From Phreatobacter sp. (GTDB lineage: Bacteria; Pseudomonadota; Alphaproteobacteria; Rhizobiales; Phreatobacteraceae): DNA of 50,567 nucleotides. Location of the stretch: positions 1 to 50,567 of the forward strand of contig NZ_JAUYFA010000062.1 of the NCBI RefSeq assembly GCF_030691135.1. Direction: 5' to 3'. A program made the position numbers and the translations under genes. Under the pieces are notes generated by a model. It was not told where the DNA came from and ran no database searches. It was given only the letters and a program-made list of their open reading frames with translations. Of the stretch, positions 10,725-20,210 are shown piece by piece (positions within the stretch are counted from its first letter, which is position 1; the number at the start of each line of letters is the position of its first letter).

Positions 10725-12632
10725 TCAAGCGTTGCGACCTCCCCGCCCGGATTGCGAACCGAACCCCTCGACGAGGGCCTCGGTTCCCACGAGCTCGGCC
10801 TCTCGCCGCTTGGCGTCGAGAAGCCAGTGCTCGTTTGCTTCGGTCGGGTCGTCGCCGAAGGCTCGCTCGGCATCCCGGATTTCCTTAATTAGCGCTTGCT
10901 TCTTCCGATGCAAGGCCAAGAGCTGGCCGAACGTCACTTCCACGTCGCTTTTCGCCGCCTCCGGCATGGCGCCCCACACCGCCTTGACCGAGACTGTGGC
11001 CCGGACCTGGTCGACCAGCACCCCGTGCCCGTCGGCCACCAGCGCCGCCTGATAGGCACCCTCTTCTCCCGCCACGCCCTGCGCATGCACGTCGAGAAGC
11101 GCGGCCTTCAGATTTTCGGCCTGCGGATGGCGCAGGTCGAGGGCGGCGATATCCTCCTCCTGCCCGTCGATCAGCCAGGGATGGTTGAGGAGCGCGGTGA
11201 GGATCAGCGCCTCGCGCATCGGCAGGGCGGCGCGTGGCCCGCGCACCAGAGCGCTCGCGGCGAGCGCAGGTGACGGGCGGTGGTCCGGGACCGCGAAGGG
11301 CGAGAAGCCGCGGCCGCCGCCCCTGTTCGGCGCGCCCTGCCCGCCGCGCCGCTCGCGCTGCATCGGCCGGAACAGGTCGGAGAGGCGGCCGAAGACGTCA
11401 TCGCGGTAATGGCGGCGGACATTCTCGTCGCCGATCGTCGCCACCACCTCGGCGAAGCGGGCTTCCAGGGCGGCGCGCTTCTCCGGTGTGCCAAAGACTC
11501 CCGCCTCGGTCTCGCGCTGCCACAGCATGCTCGCCAGCGGCTGGGCCTGGGCCAGCACGGCATCCATCGCCTCGCGTCCGGAGGAGCGGATGAGATCGTC
11601 CGGATCCTGGCCCTCGGGTAGCGCGGCGAACTGGAGGCTGCGGCCCGGCTTGAGGAGCGGCAGGGCGATGTCCACGGCGCGGTAGGCGGCGCGCCGCCCG
11701 GCCTTGTCGCCGTCGAAGAGCAGCACCGGGTCCGGCGCCATCTTCCACAACAGGTCGAGCTGGCCCTCGGTCAGCGCCGTGCCGAGCGGGGCGACCGTCT
11801 CGCCGAAGCCGGCCATCACCATGGCGATGACGTCGACATAGCCCTCGACGGCGATGACGCGGTTCGCCTTGTGGGCAGCTTCGCGCGCGGCATGGGCATT
11901 GTAGAGCAGCGAGCCCTTGTGGAAGAGATCGGTCTCCGGCGAGTTCAGGTACTTGGCCGGGACGTCCTTCTCCAGCGCCCGGCCGCCGAAGGCCACCACC
12001 CGCCCGCGCAGATCGGTGATCGGGAACATGACGCGGTCGCGGAACCGGTCATAGGGAACGGGGATGTCGTCGCCATGGACAAGCAGTCCCGCGGCGATCA
12101 TGTCGGCGACGGAGACGCCCTTGGCGCCGAGATGCTCCTTCAGGGCGAAACGCTCGGCCGGTGCATAGCCCATGCGGAACTTCACCTGGGTCGATGCCCT
12201 CAGCTCGCGGCCAGCGAGATAGCCGCGCGCCTTGGCGCCGGCGCGGTCCTGCAACTGGGCCTCAAAGAACTTCGCTGCCAGTTCCATGACGTCATAGAGG
12301 GTCTTCGCCTTCTCGGCGCGCTGCACCTCCTCGACCGAGACCTTCGGCATGGCAAGGCCGGCGTCCCCCGCCAGCCGCTCCACCGCCTCGGGGAAACTCA
12401 CCCCCTCGGTCTCCATCAGGAAGCGAAACTGGTCGCCATGCTTGCCGGACGAGAAGCAGTGGTAGAAGCCCTTCTGGTCATTGACGTAGAAGGACGGCGT
12501 CTTCTCCGCATTGAAGGGCGACAGGCCGCGCCATTCGCGGCCCTGCTTCTTCAGCTTGACGCGCTTTCCCACCACCTCCGACACCGGGAGGCGTTGCCGG
12601 ATCTCGTCCAGGAACGATGGCGGAAAGCGCAT
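10725..12632 (-). CDS. dnaG: DNA primase
   Basis: 635 residues; synthesises RNA primers for replication at the fork. The N-terminal zinc-binding domain is recognisable (SPFNAEKTPSFYV, residues 38-50; FYHCFSSGKHGD, 56-67), but three of four usual zinc ligands are replaced: Ser38 for Cys, Asn41 for His and Ser62 for Cys; only Cys59 remains. The catalytic TOPRIM core is intact, with EGYVD at 263-267 and DGDKAGRRAA at 307-316. The C-terminal DnaB-interacting domain follows. It lies upstream of rpoD as in the classical operon. ATG 12632 starts the conserved MRFPPSFLDEI. Confidence 0.97.
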   Translation of the reverse strand: MRFPPSFLDEIRQRLPVSEVVGKRVKLKKQGREWRGLSPFNAEKTPSFYVNDQKGFYHCFSSGKHGDQFRFLMETEGVSFPEAVERLAGDAGLAMPKVSVEEVQRAEKAKTLYDVMELAAKFFEAQLQDRAGAKARGYLAGRELRASTQVKFRMGYAPAERFALKEHLGAKGVSVADMIAAGLLVHGDDIPVPYDRFRDRVMFPITDLRGRVVAFGGRALEKDVPAKYLNSPETDLFHKGSLLYNAHAAREAAHKANRVIAVEGYVDVIAMVMAGFGETVAPLGTALTEGQLDLLWKMAPDPVLLFDGDKAGRRAAYRAVDIALPLLKPGRSLQFAALPEGQDPDDLIRSSGREAMDAVLAQAQPLASMLWQRETEAGVFGTPEKRAALEARFAEVVATIGDENVRRHYRDDVFGRLSDLFRPMQRERRGGQGAPNRGGGRGFSPFAVPDHRPSPALAASALVRGPRAALPMREALILTALLNHPWLIDGQEEDIAALDLRHPQAENLKAALLDVHAQGVAGEEGAYQAALVADGHGVLVDQVRATVSVKAVWGAMPEAAKSDVEVTFGQLLALHRKKQALIKEIRDAERAFGDDPTEANEHWLLDAKRREAELVGTEALVEGFGSQSGRGGRNA

Positions 12633-12720
12633 GGGCGAGCCATAGCACTTTCCGCCCCGCCGATCGAAGCAGCCTGTGGAAATGATCGCTACGGGAGCTC
12701 GCGGCGAGGCTGCGAGGTGG

Positions 12721-14559
12721 TCAGGCGACGGCGTTCCGGACTTCGGACTGAAGGCGCGAGACGAGGTTCGAGCTGCGGCCGGCGACCCACTGCCCCAGTT
12801 GCGCCGGATCCATCGGCGTGGCGAACAGGAAGCCCTGCATGGCGTCGCAGCCCGCCTTGCGCAGGAACGAGGCCTGGTAGGGCGTCTCGATCCCTTCAGC
12901 GACCACCTTGAGGCCGAGGGCGTGGGCCATGTCGGTGACCGCCTTGATGATCGCTTCCGCCTTCGAATCCTGGCCGATGCGCAGAGTGAGAGAGCGGTCG
13001 ACCTTCAGCGTATTGACCGACAACTGCGCCAGTTGGGACAGGTTGGAATAGCCGACGCCGAAATCGTCGATCGACACCGTCACGCCCGCTTGGCGCAAAA
13101 GGCGCACCTTCTCGGCCGTCGCGGCAAAATCGTTGGTCAGGACCGTCTCGGTGATCTCGACCTCGATCAGTTCGGAGGCGACGCCGCTCGCGGCGATGAC
13201 GCCGAGAACGCCAGGGACGAATTGCGGATCTTCGAACTGGCTCGGCGAAACGTTGATCGCCATGCCGATGACCAGCCCCTCGCTCGCCCAGACGCGATGC
13301 TGGCGCACGGCGGCCTCGAAGACGAACGTGCCGAGCGCCGGCATCAGCCCCGCCTTTTCGGCCAGGGCGACGAAGACGACTGGCGACACCGCGCCGCGGG
13401 TCGGATGGTTCCAGCGCAGCAGGGCCTCGACCCCGATGATGGACAGGCCGTCGGCGCTGACCTTCGGCTGGAAATGCACGTGCAGCGACTGATCGGCGAT
13501 CGCCCGCCGGAGGTCGGCCTCCAGTTCGGCCTTGTCACGCGCCAGCGCCCGCAGTTCCTGGTCGAAGAGAACGGCATTGTTCTTGCCTTTCTCCTTGGCG
13601 ACATACATGGCGAAATCGGCGAGGCAGAGCAGCTCGGCGCCATGCACCGTGTCGATCGGCGCGCGGGCGATGCCGATGCTCGCCCCCACCTGGATGTCGT
13701 TGCCGAAGACCTTGAAGGGTCGGCGCATGGCGGCGACGATGGCGTCGGCGTGGAGACGCAAGGTGTCGATCGAGGCATCGCCCGGCAGGAAAGCCACGAA
13801 TTCGTCCCCTGCGAAACGCGCGAAGACCAGTTGCTTCGGGAACGTCTCGCAGAGCTCACCGAAGGCCGTCGTGCAGCTCTCGATCTGGTCGAGGGTGCGG
13901 CCAAACCCTTCGACCACGATGCGCTGGCTGACCTGTCGCAGCAATTCGTCCCCGGCCCTATGGCCATAGGTATCGTTGACCGCCTTGAAGCCGTCGAGAT
14001 CGATGAAGAACAGGGCGCCGTGGCAGTCCCCCGAGCCTGTCATGGAGGGCAGCGCCATGATGTGGTTGATGACCACACGGTTCGGCAGGCCGGTGATCAA
14101 GTCCGTATGGGCCAGGACATTCATGCGGAAGATGTTGGCATTCAGCCGGGCCACCATCTTGCGGAAGCTGTCGGCGAGCCCGCCGACTTCGCAGGCGCAG
14201 TCAATCTTGACGGGCTCGTTCATGTCGCCGTCGGCGATGGCCTCCGTCGAACGGCGCAGCGCCGTGATGGACCCGCTCAGTTGCGAAGCGGCCAGGAAGG
14301 TGATCGAGGCCGGCATGACGCCGATGCTGAAGGCGATGCCCGCGACGGCATACCACGGCACCGGATGGTCCCAGAGGGTCGCGAGGATCTGGATGAGGGC
14401 ACCGCTGCAAAGGCTGGCGAGGACGAAGCTCATCAGCGCGAACCGGACGGGGATGCTGTTCAAGCCCCGACCATAGGCAGTAACGCTTTCCGCCGTGTCC
14501 ATGATCGCGATCGCCGAGCTCGTCCGGACGGACGCCCCTCGTCCGAATGGAACTGCCAT
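12721..14559 (-). CDS. Membrane c-di-GMP protein: HAMP-GGDEF-EAL
   Basis: 612 residues. Two transmembrane helices (about 35-60, 67-89) with almost no periplasmic loop, a HAMP-like linker, a GGDEF domain and an EAL domain. The GGDEF motif is AGDEF (250-254), a variant that can be active. The domain carries an extra stretch of about 25 residues between the AGDELL helix and the motif. The EAL domain looks competent: EALLRW (378), IEVEITET, DDFGVGYS (498), LKVDRSL, VVAEGIET and QGFLF are all present. It probably hydrolyses c-di-GMP. ATG 14559 preferred; an in-frame TTG at 14577 is the longer option. It lies 88 bp downstream of the dnaG start, convergent with nothing. Confidence 0.93.
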   Translation of the reverse strand: MAVPFGRGASVRTSSAIAIMDTAESVTAYGRGLNSIPVRFALMSFVLASLCSGALIQILATLWDHPVPWYAVAGIAFSIGVMPASITFLAASQLSGSITALRRSTEAIADGDMNEPVKIDCACEVGGLADSFRKMVARLNANIFRMNVLAHTDLITGLPNRVVINHIMALPSMTGSGDCHGALFFIDLDGFKAVNDTYGHRAGDELLRQVSQRIVVEGFGRTLDQIESCTTAFGELCETFPKQLVFARFAGDEFVAFLPGDASIDTLRLHADAIVAAMRRPFKVFGNDIQVGASIGIARAPIDTVHGAELLCLADFAMYVAKEKGKNNAVLFDQELRALARDKAELEADLRRAIADQSLHVHFQPKVSADGLSIIGVEALLRWNHPTRGAVSPVVFVALAEKAGLMPALGTFVFEAAVRQHRVWASEGLVIGMAINVSPSQFEDPQFVPGVLGVIAASGVASELIEVEITETVLTNDFAATAEKVRLLRQAGVTVSIDDFGVGYSNLSQLAQLSVNTLKVDRSLTLRIGQDSKAEAIIKAVTDMAHALGLKVVAEGIETPYQASFLRKAGCDAMQGFLFATPMDPAQLGQWVAGRSSNLVSRLQSEVRNAVA

Positions 14560-14722
14560 ACCTGCAAGCTCTGCCAATTTTGACTAAAACAAGCGGCGCC
14601 AGGACGAGAAACCGCTTTCATCATTTGCGCCGGGTTAAGGCCGAGGCAGAGACTTGCCCACATCTCGTTTGACCGATCGTGAAACGCGCAGCACCCGCTT
14701 CGACTGCGGCCGACCCTGAAGG

Positions 14723-15178
14723 TCAGGACTGCGCCCACCGGTCGGCCGCCGCGTCGTCGCCATCCTTCGCCGCGACCCAGCCCCCGACCTCGTCCGTCTC
14801 TTCGAATTTCCAGAACGGCGCCCGCGTCTTCAGAAAATCCATGATGAATTCGGCGGCGGCGAAGGCGGCCTGCCGATGTTCCGACAGCGTCACGACCAGG
14901 ACGATGTTGTCGCCGGGCTCCATCCGCCCGAAACGATGAACGACCAGCACGTCGGTCAGCGGCCAGCGGCTGCGCGCATCGTCCTCGATCCGCTGCAACT
15001 CGGCGAGGGCCATCGCCTCATAGGTCTCCAGGGTCATGGCACCGACCGTCGTCGCCCCGGTCTGGCCGCGGCACAGGCCGGTGAAGGTCGCAACCGCCCC
15101 GACCTCGACACGACCGGCGGTGAGCCTCTTGACCTCGGCGCCGAGATCGAAATCCTCGCGCTGCACCCTGACCGTCAT
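14723..15178 (-). CDS. moaE: Molybdopterin synthase catalytic subunit
   Basis: 151 residues; the large subunit of the MoaD2-MoaE2 complex that puts two sulfurs into precursor Z (cPMP) to form molybdopterin. The family core is present: VGAVATFTGLCRGQ, TLETYEAMA, HRFGRMEPGD, then SEHRQAAFAAAEFIMDFLK and APFWKFEE with the active-site lysines. The ATG at 15178 overlaps the stop of the upstream GST gene (ATGA), so the two are coupled. No moaD lies alongside, which is unusual for the order, so MoaD must be encoded elsewhere. A short acidic tail (KDGDDAAADRWAQS) ends the protein. Confidence 0.96.
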   Translation of the reverse strand: MTVRVQREDFDLGAEVKRLTAGRVEVGAVATFTGLCRGQTGATTVGAMTLETYEAMALAELQRIEDDARSRWPLTDVLVVHRFGRMEPGDNIVLVVTLSEHRQAAFAAAEFIMDFLKTRAPFWKFEETDEVGGWVAAKDGDDAAADRWAQS

Positions 15179-15816
15179 GGCGCCCTCGCCTGTTCGAGCG
15201 GCGCCGGGCGCCAGTCCATGCCCACATGGCCCGGAAGCGCCGCAATCCGCGCCACCCAGTCGCGCACCGCGGGAAACAGGGCGAGGTCGAGATCGGCCTC
15301 GTGGGCGAGATGGGTATTCGCATAGAGCGCCAAATCGGCGAGCGTGAGGCGGTGGCCGGCGATATAGGTGGTTGCCTCCAGTTGCGTCTCCATACGCGAG
15401 AGCGCCTGCTCGGCTCGCTCCATCCAGTCGTCGATAAGATCGCGCTTCAGTTCGCGGCCGCCGGGAACCAGCGACATCCAGAACCGCGCTTCGCCGATCG
15501 ACGGGTGATGGGCGTTCTGCTCGAAGAACAGCCATTGCATCATGATGGCGCGCTCGACCTTGTCCTGCGGCACGAAATCGGTGCCCTCTCCGAGATAGGT
15601 GAGGATGGCGTCGGATTCGACCAGAACGGTCGTGTCTTCGAGCTGGACGACCGGCACGCGGCCGAGAGGGTTCATCGCCAGAAACGTTGGCGTGCGGGTA
15701 TCGCCGCGCAGAAAATCGACATCCTTCAGCACGAAAGGCAGCCCGAGATGCGCCAGCAGCAGGCGCACCTTGTAGCAATTGGCCGAACGTTGCATCGCGT
15801 GAAGGACGAGGCTCAT
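15175..15816 (-). CDS. Glutathione S-transferase family protein
   Basis: 213 residues. The N-terminal thioredoxin-like domain (residues 1-78) starts MSLVLHAMQRSANCYKV, with Ser/Asn at the position that activates glutathione and the cis-proline segment GRVPVVQLED followed by VESDAIL, which binds the glutathione gamma-glutamyl group. The C-terminal all-helical domain ends with the N-capping box region IAGHRLTLADLALYANTHLA. It belongs to the broad bacterial class of GSTs; substrate unknown. It is translationally coupled to moaE. Nothing about molybdenum metabolism is implied by the GST itself. Confidence 0.92.
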   Translation of the reverse strand: MSLVLHAMQRSANCYKVRLLLAHLGLPFVLKDVDFLRGDTRTPTFLAMNPLGRVPVVQLEDTTVLVESDAILTYLGEGTDFVPQDKVERAIMMQWLFFEQNAHHPSIGEARFWMSLVPGGRELKRDLIDDWMERAEQALSRMETQLEATTYIAGHRLTLADLALYANTHLAHEADLDLALFPAVRDWVARIAALPGHVGMDWRPAPLEQARAP

Positions 15817-15848
15817 GCCGTTCGTTATAGCGAACGATTGAGCGGGAG

Positions 15849-16844
15849 TCAGCCGGCGGAGCGAACGTCGCGCATGGCGGCGGCGGGACCGGAGGCAGGT
15901 ATGAGCCGCACCGCCAGCCAGCGGGCCGCCACGGCGACCGCGAGGCCGGCGATGAGGTCGACGAGATAGTGGCCGCCGACGATCGGCGTCGCCGCCAGCA
16001 TCGCCACGTTGAGGGCAAAGCCCGCCCAGCGGAGCCAGGCCACGTGCCAGAAGGCGATGATGAAGAGGATCGCGCTCACCGTATGGAAGCTCGGCATGGT
16101 GACGATGCCTTCCGCCGTCGCCATCGAGACGAAGGTCATCTCGCCCGACCGGAGCGCCAGCACGTGGACGACGGAGTTCCAGGTCAGCCCGAGATGCGGC
16201 TGAGCCGCAACCGCGTCGCGGTAAAAATGGCCGGCGCAGAGCGACGGCGTCACGGTGCAGATGGCCATCGTCATCAGCGCCGCGAGGCCGAAGGCCAGAA
16301 TGAAACGGTCGAGCTCGCCAAAAGCCCGCACGGTGACCAGCGCGACGATGACGACGGCCATCTGCGGCAGCATCGAGTAATAGGCGATCTTCAGCGCCAG
16401 CGCCGCTTCGGGATGGCGACCGGTCAGGGCGAGCAGCGCCGGCCAGTCGAAGCCGAGCGCCTTGTCCATCGCGTCGAACGTCGCATCCCAGAGCGGCAGG
16501 TTCGTCGCCATCGCCGAATAGGACAGGGCCCCGCCGAGGAAGGTCATCAGCACGAATTGCGGCGCAGCGTGCAGAAGCCGGGCGATCCTCTCGTCGGGCC
16601 GGACCCACGTATAGAAGGCCGCACCCGCCAGCAGCACCGTAGACAGGGCTGCATTGAGCGCGATGTCACGCAGCGACAGCGTCAGGCCGGCCAGCGGAAA
16701 GGTGACCGCGACCAGCAGGGCGAGGGTCGCCACCGTCGCCCAGATGGCGAGTGCCGGCCTCCCGAGAGCGTGGGGAAAAGCGCGCCAGTCGGTGCGGGCG
16801 GCGCGGAGGGCGACGGCAAATGCAGGCGCGGGCGTGGTGCTCAC
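15849..16844 (-). CDS. PAP2-type phosphatase, Aur1/PAP2_3 subfamily, membrane
   Basis: 331 residues with about six transmembrane helices. The C-terminal catalytic motifs are MPSFHTVSAILF (around 256-267) and TPIVGGHYLVDLIAG, the PSxH and GxHYxxD elements of the PAP2_3 (inositolphosphorylceramide synthase-like) group. Likely substrates are lipid phosphates at the periplasmic face. The start is GTG 16844, five to six bases after AGAGG; no ATG gives a sensible N-terminus. The gene lies between the GST gene and a 12-bp inverted repeat. Confidence 0.88.
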   Translation of the reverse strand: MSTTPAPAFAVALRAARTDWRAFPHALGRPALAIWATVATLALLVAVTFPLAGLTLSLRDIALNAALSTVLLAGAAFYTWVRPDERIARLLHAAPQFVLMTFLGGALSYSAMATNLPLWDATFDAMDKALGFDWPALLALTGRHPEAALALKIAYYSMLPQMAVVIVALVTVRAFGELDRFILAFGLAALMTMAICTVTPSLCAGHFYRDAVAAQPHLGLTWNSVVHVLALRSGEMTFVSMATAEGIVTMPSFHTVSAILFIIAFWHVAWLRWAGFALNVAMLAATPIVGGHYLVDLIAGLAVAVAARWLAVRLIPASGPAAAMRDVRSAG

Positions 16845-16868
16845 CGAAACCTCTTGAACGGCGCGGGG

Positions 16869-16909
16869 GTCTTCATGCGGTCGCGATCAGGACGCGTCCG
16901 CATGAAGAC
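16869..16909. repeat. Perfect 12-bp inverted repeat
   Basis: GTCTTCATGCGG (16869-16880) and CCGCATGAAGAC (16898-16909) are exact reverse complements separated by 17 bases. It lies between the end of the Bug-type gene and the PAP2 start, both on the minus strand. There is no T tract, so it may be a Rho-aided terminator, an RNA-stabilising hairpin or an operator of the PAP2 gene. Confidence 0.6.
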
Positions 16910-16941
16910 ATGGCCGCCTGAAGATTTCGGAAACGGGCGGC

Positions 16942-17943
16942 TTACCCAGCCGGCTGGATGTTCGCGGCGCGGATGATCTCCGCCCAGGTCTGCATCTCCT
17001 GCGCGTGATAGGGCCGGAAGGCGGCCGGGTCGCGCGCCGTGATGGTGAAGCCGAGCTTGGTGATGGCCTCCACCACGGTCGGCTTGGCGAGGGCGGCGAG
17101 GATTTCCCGCGACAGCCGCTCGAGGGCGGGCTGCGGGGTCGCCGCCGGCGCGAAGAAGCCCGTCCAGCTCTCGGCATCGGCATTGATTACGCCCTGCTCG
17201 CGCAGCGTCGCGACATTCGGCAACTGCGCATTGCGCTTCGGCGAACCGATGGCGATGCCGCGCAGCGTACCGGCCTGGATCTGCGTGAAGACGCTGGCCA
17301 TGGTGGAATTGGCGACGTCGATACGGTTGCCGACGATGTCCTGCACCAGCGGCGCGGCGCCGCGATAGGGCACATGCGTCATCTTGATGCCCGTGCGCAC
17401 CATGAACAGCTCGGTGGACAGGTGCGAACCGGAACCGACACCGGTCGAGCCATAGTTGAGCTCGCCGGGCTTCGACTTGGCGAGCGCGACCAGCTCGGGA
17501 ATGGTCTTCACCGGCAGGTCGTTCTTGACGACGAAGATGTGCTCGAAGGCGCCGGCGCCGGCCAGCGGGGCAAAATCCTTCACCGCGTCGTAGCCCGGCT
17601 CCTTCAGCAGGAACATGTTGTTGCCGTGCGTCTGGTTGTTGCCGAAGGTGATCGTGTGGCCGTCCGGATCGGCCTTGGCGACCTGGCGGGTACCGATCGA
17701 GCCGGAGGCGCCGCCGACATTCTCGACCACCACCTGCTGGCCGAGCGTCGTCGACAGATCCTGCGCCACGATGCGGGCGATGCCGTCGGTCGGGCCGCCG
17801 GCCGGATAGGCGACGACCAGCTTGACCGGGCGCGACGGCGCCCAGGCCTGGGCCGAGGCGCTGCGGATCAAGGCGGGGGCGGCAGCGAGCGCGCCGAGAG
17901 CGAAGATGGCGCTGCGGCGCGACGTCTTGATGCTGATGCTCAT
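16942..17943 (-). CDS. Tripartite tricarboxylate transporter substrate-binding protein (Bug family)
   Basis: 333 residues. An N-terminal export signal with a twin arginine (SRRSAIFALGALAAAPALI in the first 22 residues, possibly Tat) ends near SASAQA. The mature protein opens with RPVKLVVAYPAGGPTD, the Bug hallmark, followed by GASGSIGT and VPYRGAAPLVQD. Bug proteins bind carboxylates in the periplasm, usually for TctAB permeases, but orphans are common. No tctAB genes are nearby. GGAGGG lies six bases before ATG 17943. It is divergent from the aminotransferase gene; an 8-bp inverted repeat (TTCCGGCG/CGCCGGAA, 17997-18025) lies between them. Confidence 0.93.
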   Translation of the reverse strand: MSISIKTSRRSAIFALGALAAAPALIRSASAQAWAPSRPVKLVVAYPAGGPTDGIARIVAQDLSTTLGQQVVVENVGGASGSIGTRQVAKADPDGHTITFGNNQTHGNNMFLLKEPGYDAVKDFAPLAGAGAFEHIFVVKNDLPVKTIPELVALAKSKPGELNYGSTGVGSGSHLSTELFMVRTGIKMTHVPYRGAAPLVQDIVGNRIDVANSTMASVFTQIQAGTLRGIAIGSPKRNAQLPNVATLREQGVINADAESWTGFFAPAATPQPALERLSREILAALAKPTVVEAITKLGFTITARDPAAFRPYHAQEMQTWAEIIRAANIQPAG

Positions 17944-17996
17944 GGGGGTCCCTCCAGGATGATGGCTTCTATGATTGTTTTTCGCTTGTTCGCACC

Positions 17997-18025
17997 TTCC
18001 GGCGCGACTAAACGTCCCGCCGGAA
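17997..18025. promoter_or_regulatory. 8-bp inverted repeat in a divergent promoter region
   Basis: TTCCGGCG (17997-18004) and CGCCGGAA (18018-18025) with a 13-base loop, between the divergent Bug-type and aminotransferase genes. It could be an operator or chance in GC-rich DNA. Confidence 0.25.
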
Positions 18026-18062
18026 TGCCGAGGCGCCGCGGGATTGATTGCCGTGGTCATAA

Positions 18063-19304
<1,242 letters not shown>

Positions 19305-19335
19305 GCCTTCCGCCGCATCCATGACGGCCGAGAAG

Positions 19336-19363
19336 CCCGCCCCCGCTCCGGGGCGGGTTTTTT
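19336..19363 (+). terminator. Rho-independent terminator of the aminotransferase gene
   Basis: A perfect 8-bp GC stem CCCGCCCC (19336-19343) / GGGGCGGG (19350-19357) with a six-base loop, directly followed by T6. It insulates the next promoter, whose GAACC box begins four bases later. Confidence 0.92.
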
Positions 19364-19366
19364 GTT

Positions 19367-19403
19367 GAACCTTCCACCGCCCCGCCGCGACCCATGGTCA
19401 AGT
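19367..19403 (+). promoter_or_regulatory. Candidate ECF-sigma promoter, copy 1
   Basis: A 37-bp block that recurs at 19841-19877 with 31 identical positions and no gaps. GAACC (19367-19371) and CGACC (19388-19392) are separated by 16 bases, ECF-promoter geometry. All six mismatches between the copies fall at block positions 8-18, inside the spacer. It precedes a gene for a small secreted cysteine protein, with a leader of about 150 bases. Confidence 0.55.
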
Positions 19404-19550
19404 GGGTGGCTTCAGGGCCTCTCTTCGAGACGATCCCAGGCGACACGGCGCCTCTCGCCGGGATGTCCAACAGCGAACGCGGATCTTAAGGGATCCTTTA
19501 CCCTTCCCGCGCTGTTCTGATGGCGGTCATTGCACCGGAAGGTCGTTCCG

Positions 19551-19814
19551 ATGCCCGCCTCGCATCTCTCCTCGCTTGCTGCGGCAGGCTTCGCGCTCGC
19601 CGGGGCCATGGGCCTGTCCGGCGACGCACCGCGTCATCAGACGACGGCCTTCCTCTATTGCACCGGCTGCCTCTGCGACGAGGACCGGCCGGACATGGCC
19701 GTTCCCGGCGACTGGCGACCGAGCGGTCGCATGGGCGACCGCGTCACCCTGCGCTACCATCCCCGCGACCCCGCCCGGACCGCTTCCGCCTGCCGGTCGG
19801 CGCCGCGCGGCTGA
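19551..19814 (+). CDS. Small secreted cysteine protein, paralogue A
   Basis: 87 residues, no named family. An N-terminal hydrophobic signal-like segment (SSLAAAGFALAGAMGL) is followed by FLYCTGCLCDEDRP, a second conserved block GDWRPSGRMGD, and a last cysteine at the C-terminus. The gene 114 bp downstream encodes a clear paralogue sharing YCxxCLC, P-x-M, GDW-x-P-x-G and the terminal Cys. GGAAGG lies eight bases before ATG 19551. The four cysteines at fixed spacing suggest a disulfide-bonded or metal-binding periplasmic mini-protein. Function unknown. Confidence 0.72.
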   Translation: MPASHLSSLAAAGFALAGAMGLSGDAPRHQTTAFLYCTGCLCDEDRPDMAVPGDWRPSGRMGDRVTLRYHPRDPARTASACRSAPRG

Positions 19815-19840
19815 GCCGAATATTCTTTCTCCGAACTCGT

Positions 19841-19877
19841 GAACCTTTCGCGGTCTCCCCGCGACCCATGGTCAAGT
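19841..19877 (+). promoter_or_regulatory. Candidate ECF-sigma promoter, copy 2
   Basis: Second copy of the 37-bp block: GAACC (19841-19845), 16 bases, CGACC (19862-19866), then the same 3' segment CCCATGGTCAAGT as in copy 1. It lies 51 bp before the start of paralogue B. Conservation outside the spacer, against variation inside it, is what a promoter under selection would show; recent duplication of the whole unit is the alternative. Confidence 0.55.
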
Positions 19878-19928
19878 TCATCGTCACGCGGCCATCCCGA
19901 TCCAGCGCCGCCGACCCGGAGACAGACC

Positions 19929-20201
19929 ATGTCCCTCATCCGCGCCACCACCGCCGCTCTCGTCCTCGCCGCAGGCTTCGCTGCCTCTGCCCAGGCCTCC
20001 GGCCCCGGACAATCGCCGGCACAGTCCATGGGAACCCGTGCCATCACCTATTGCGGCGCCTGCCTCTGCACCGCCGTCCCGCCCGCCATGACGACCGCCG
20101 GCGACTGGGTCCCGAACGGCCAGCTGCTCGGTGGCTCCCAGGTCTTCAAGTTCCGCCCGGCGGGCCAGCCGGTCTCCGCTCCCACCGTCTGCAACCGCTG
20201 A
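19929..20201 (+). CDS. Small secreted cysteine protein, paralogue B
   Basis: 90 residues. A clear Sec signal peptide (MSLIRATTAALVLAAGF, cleavage after AQA near 24) precedes ITYCGACLCTAVPPAM, AGDWVPNGQLLGG and a final Cys-Asn-Arg. It aligns along its whole mature length with paralogue A: YCxxCLC, P-x-M, GDW-x-P-x-G, F/Y-x-P and a C-terminal Cys. GGAGA is six bases before ATG 19929. Both genes have near-identical promoter blocks. I know no characterised homologue. The pair is the most distinctive protein-level novelty in this window. Confidence 0.78.
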   Translation: MSLIRATTAALVLAAGFAASAQASGPGQSPAQSMGTRAITYCGACLCTAVPPAMTTAGDWVPNGQLLGGSQVFKFRPAGQPVSAPTVCNR

Positions 20202-20210
20202 CGCGGAAAC

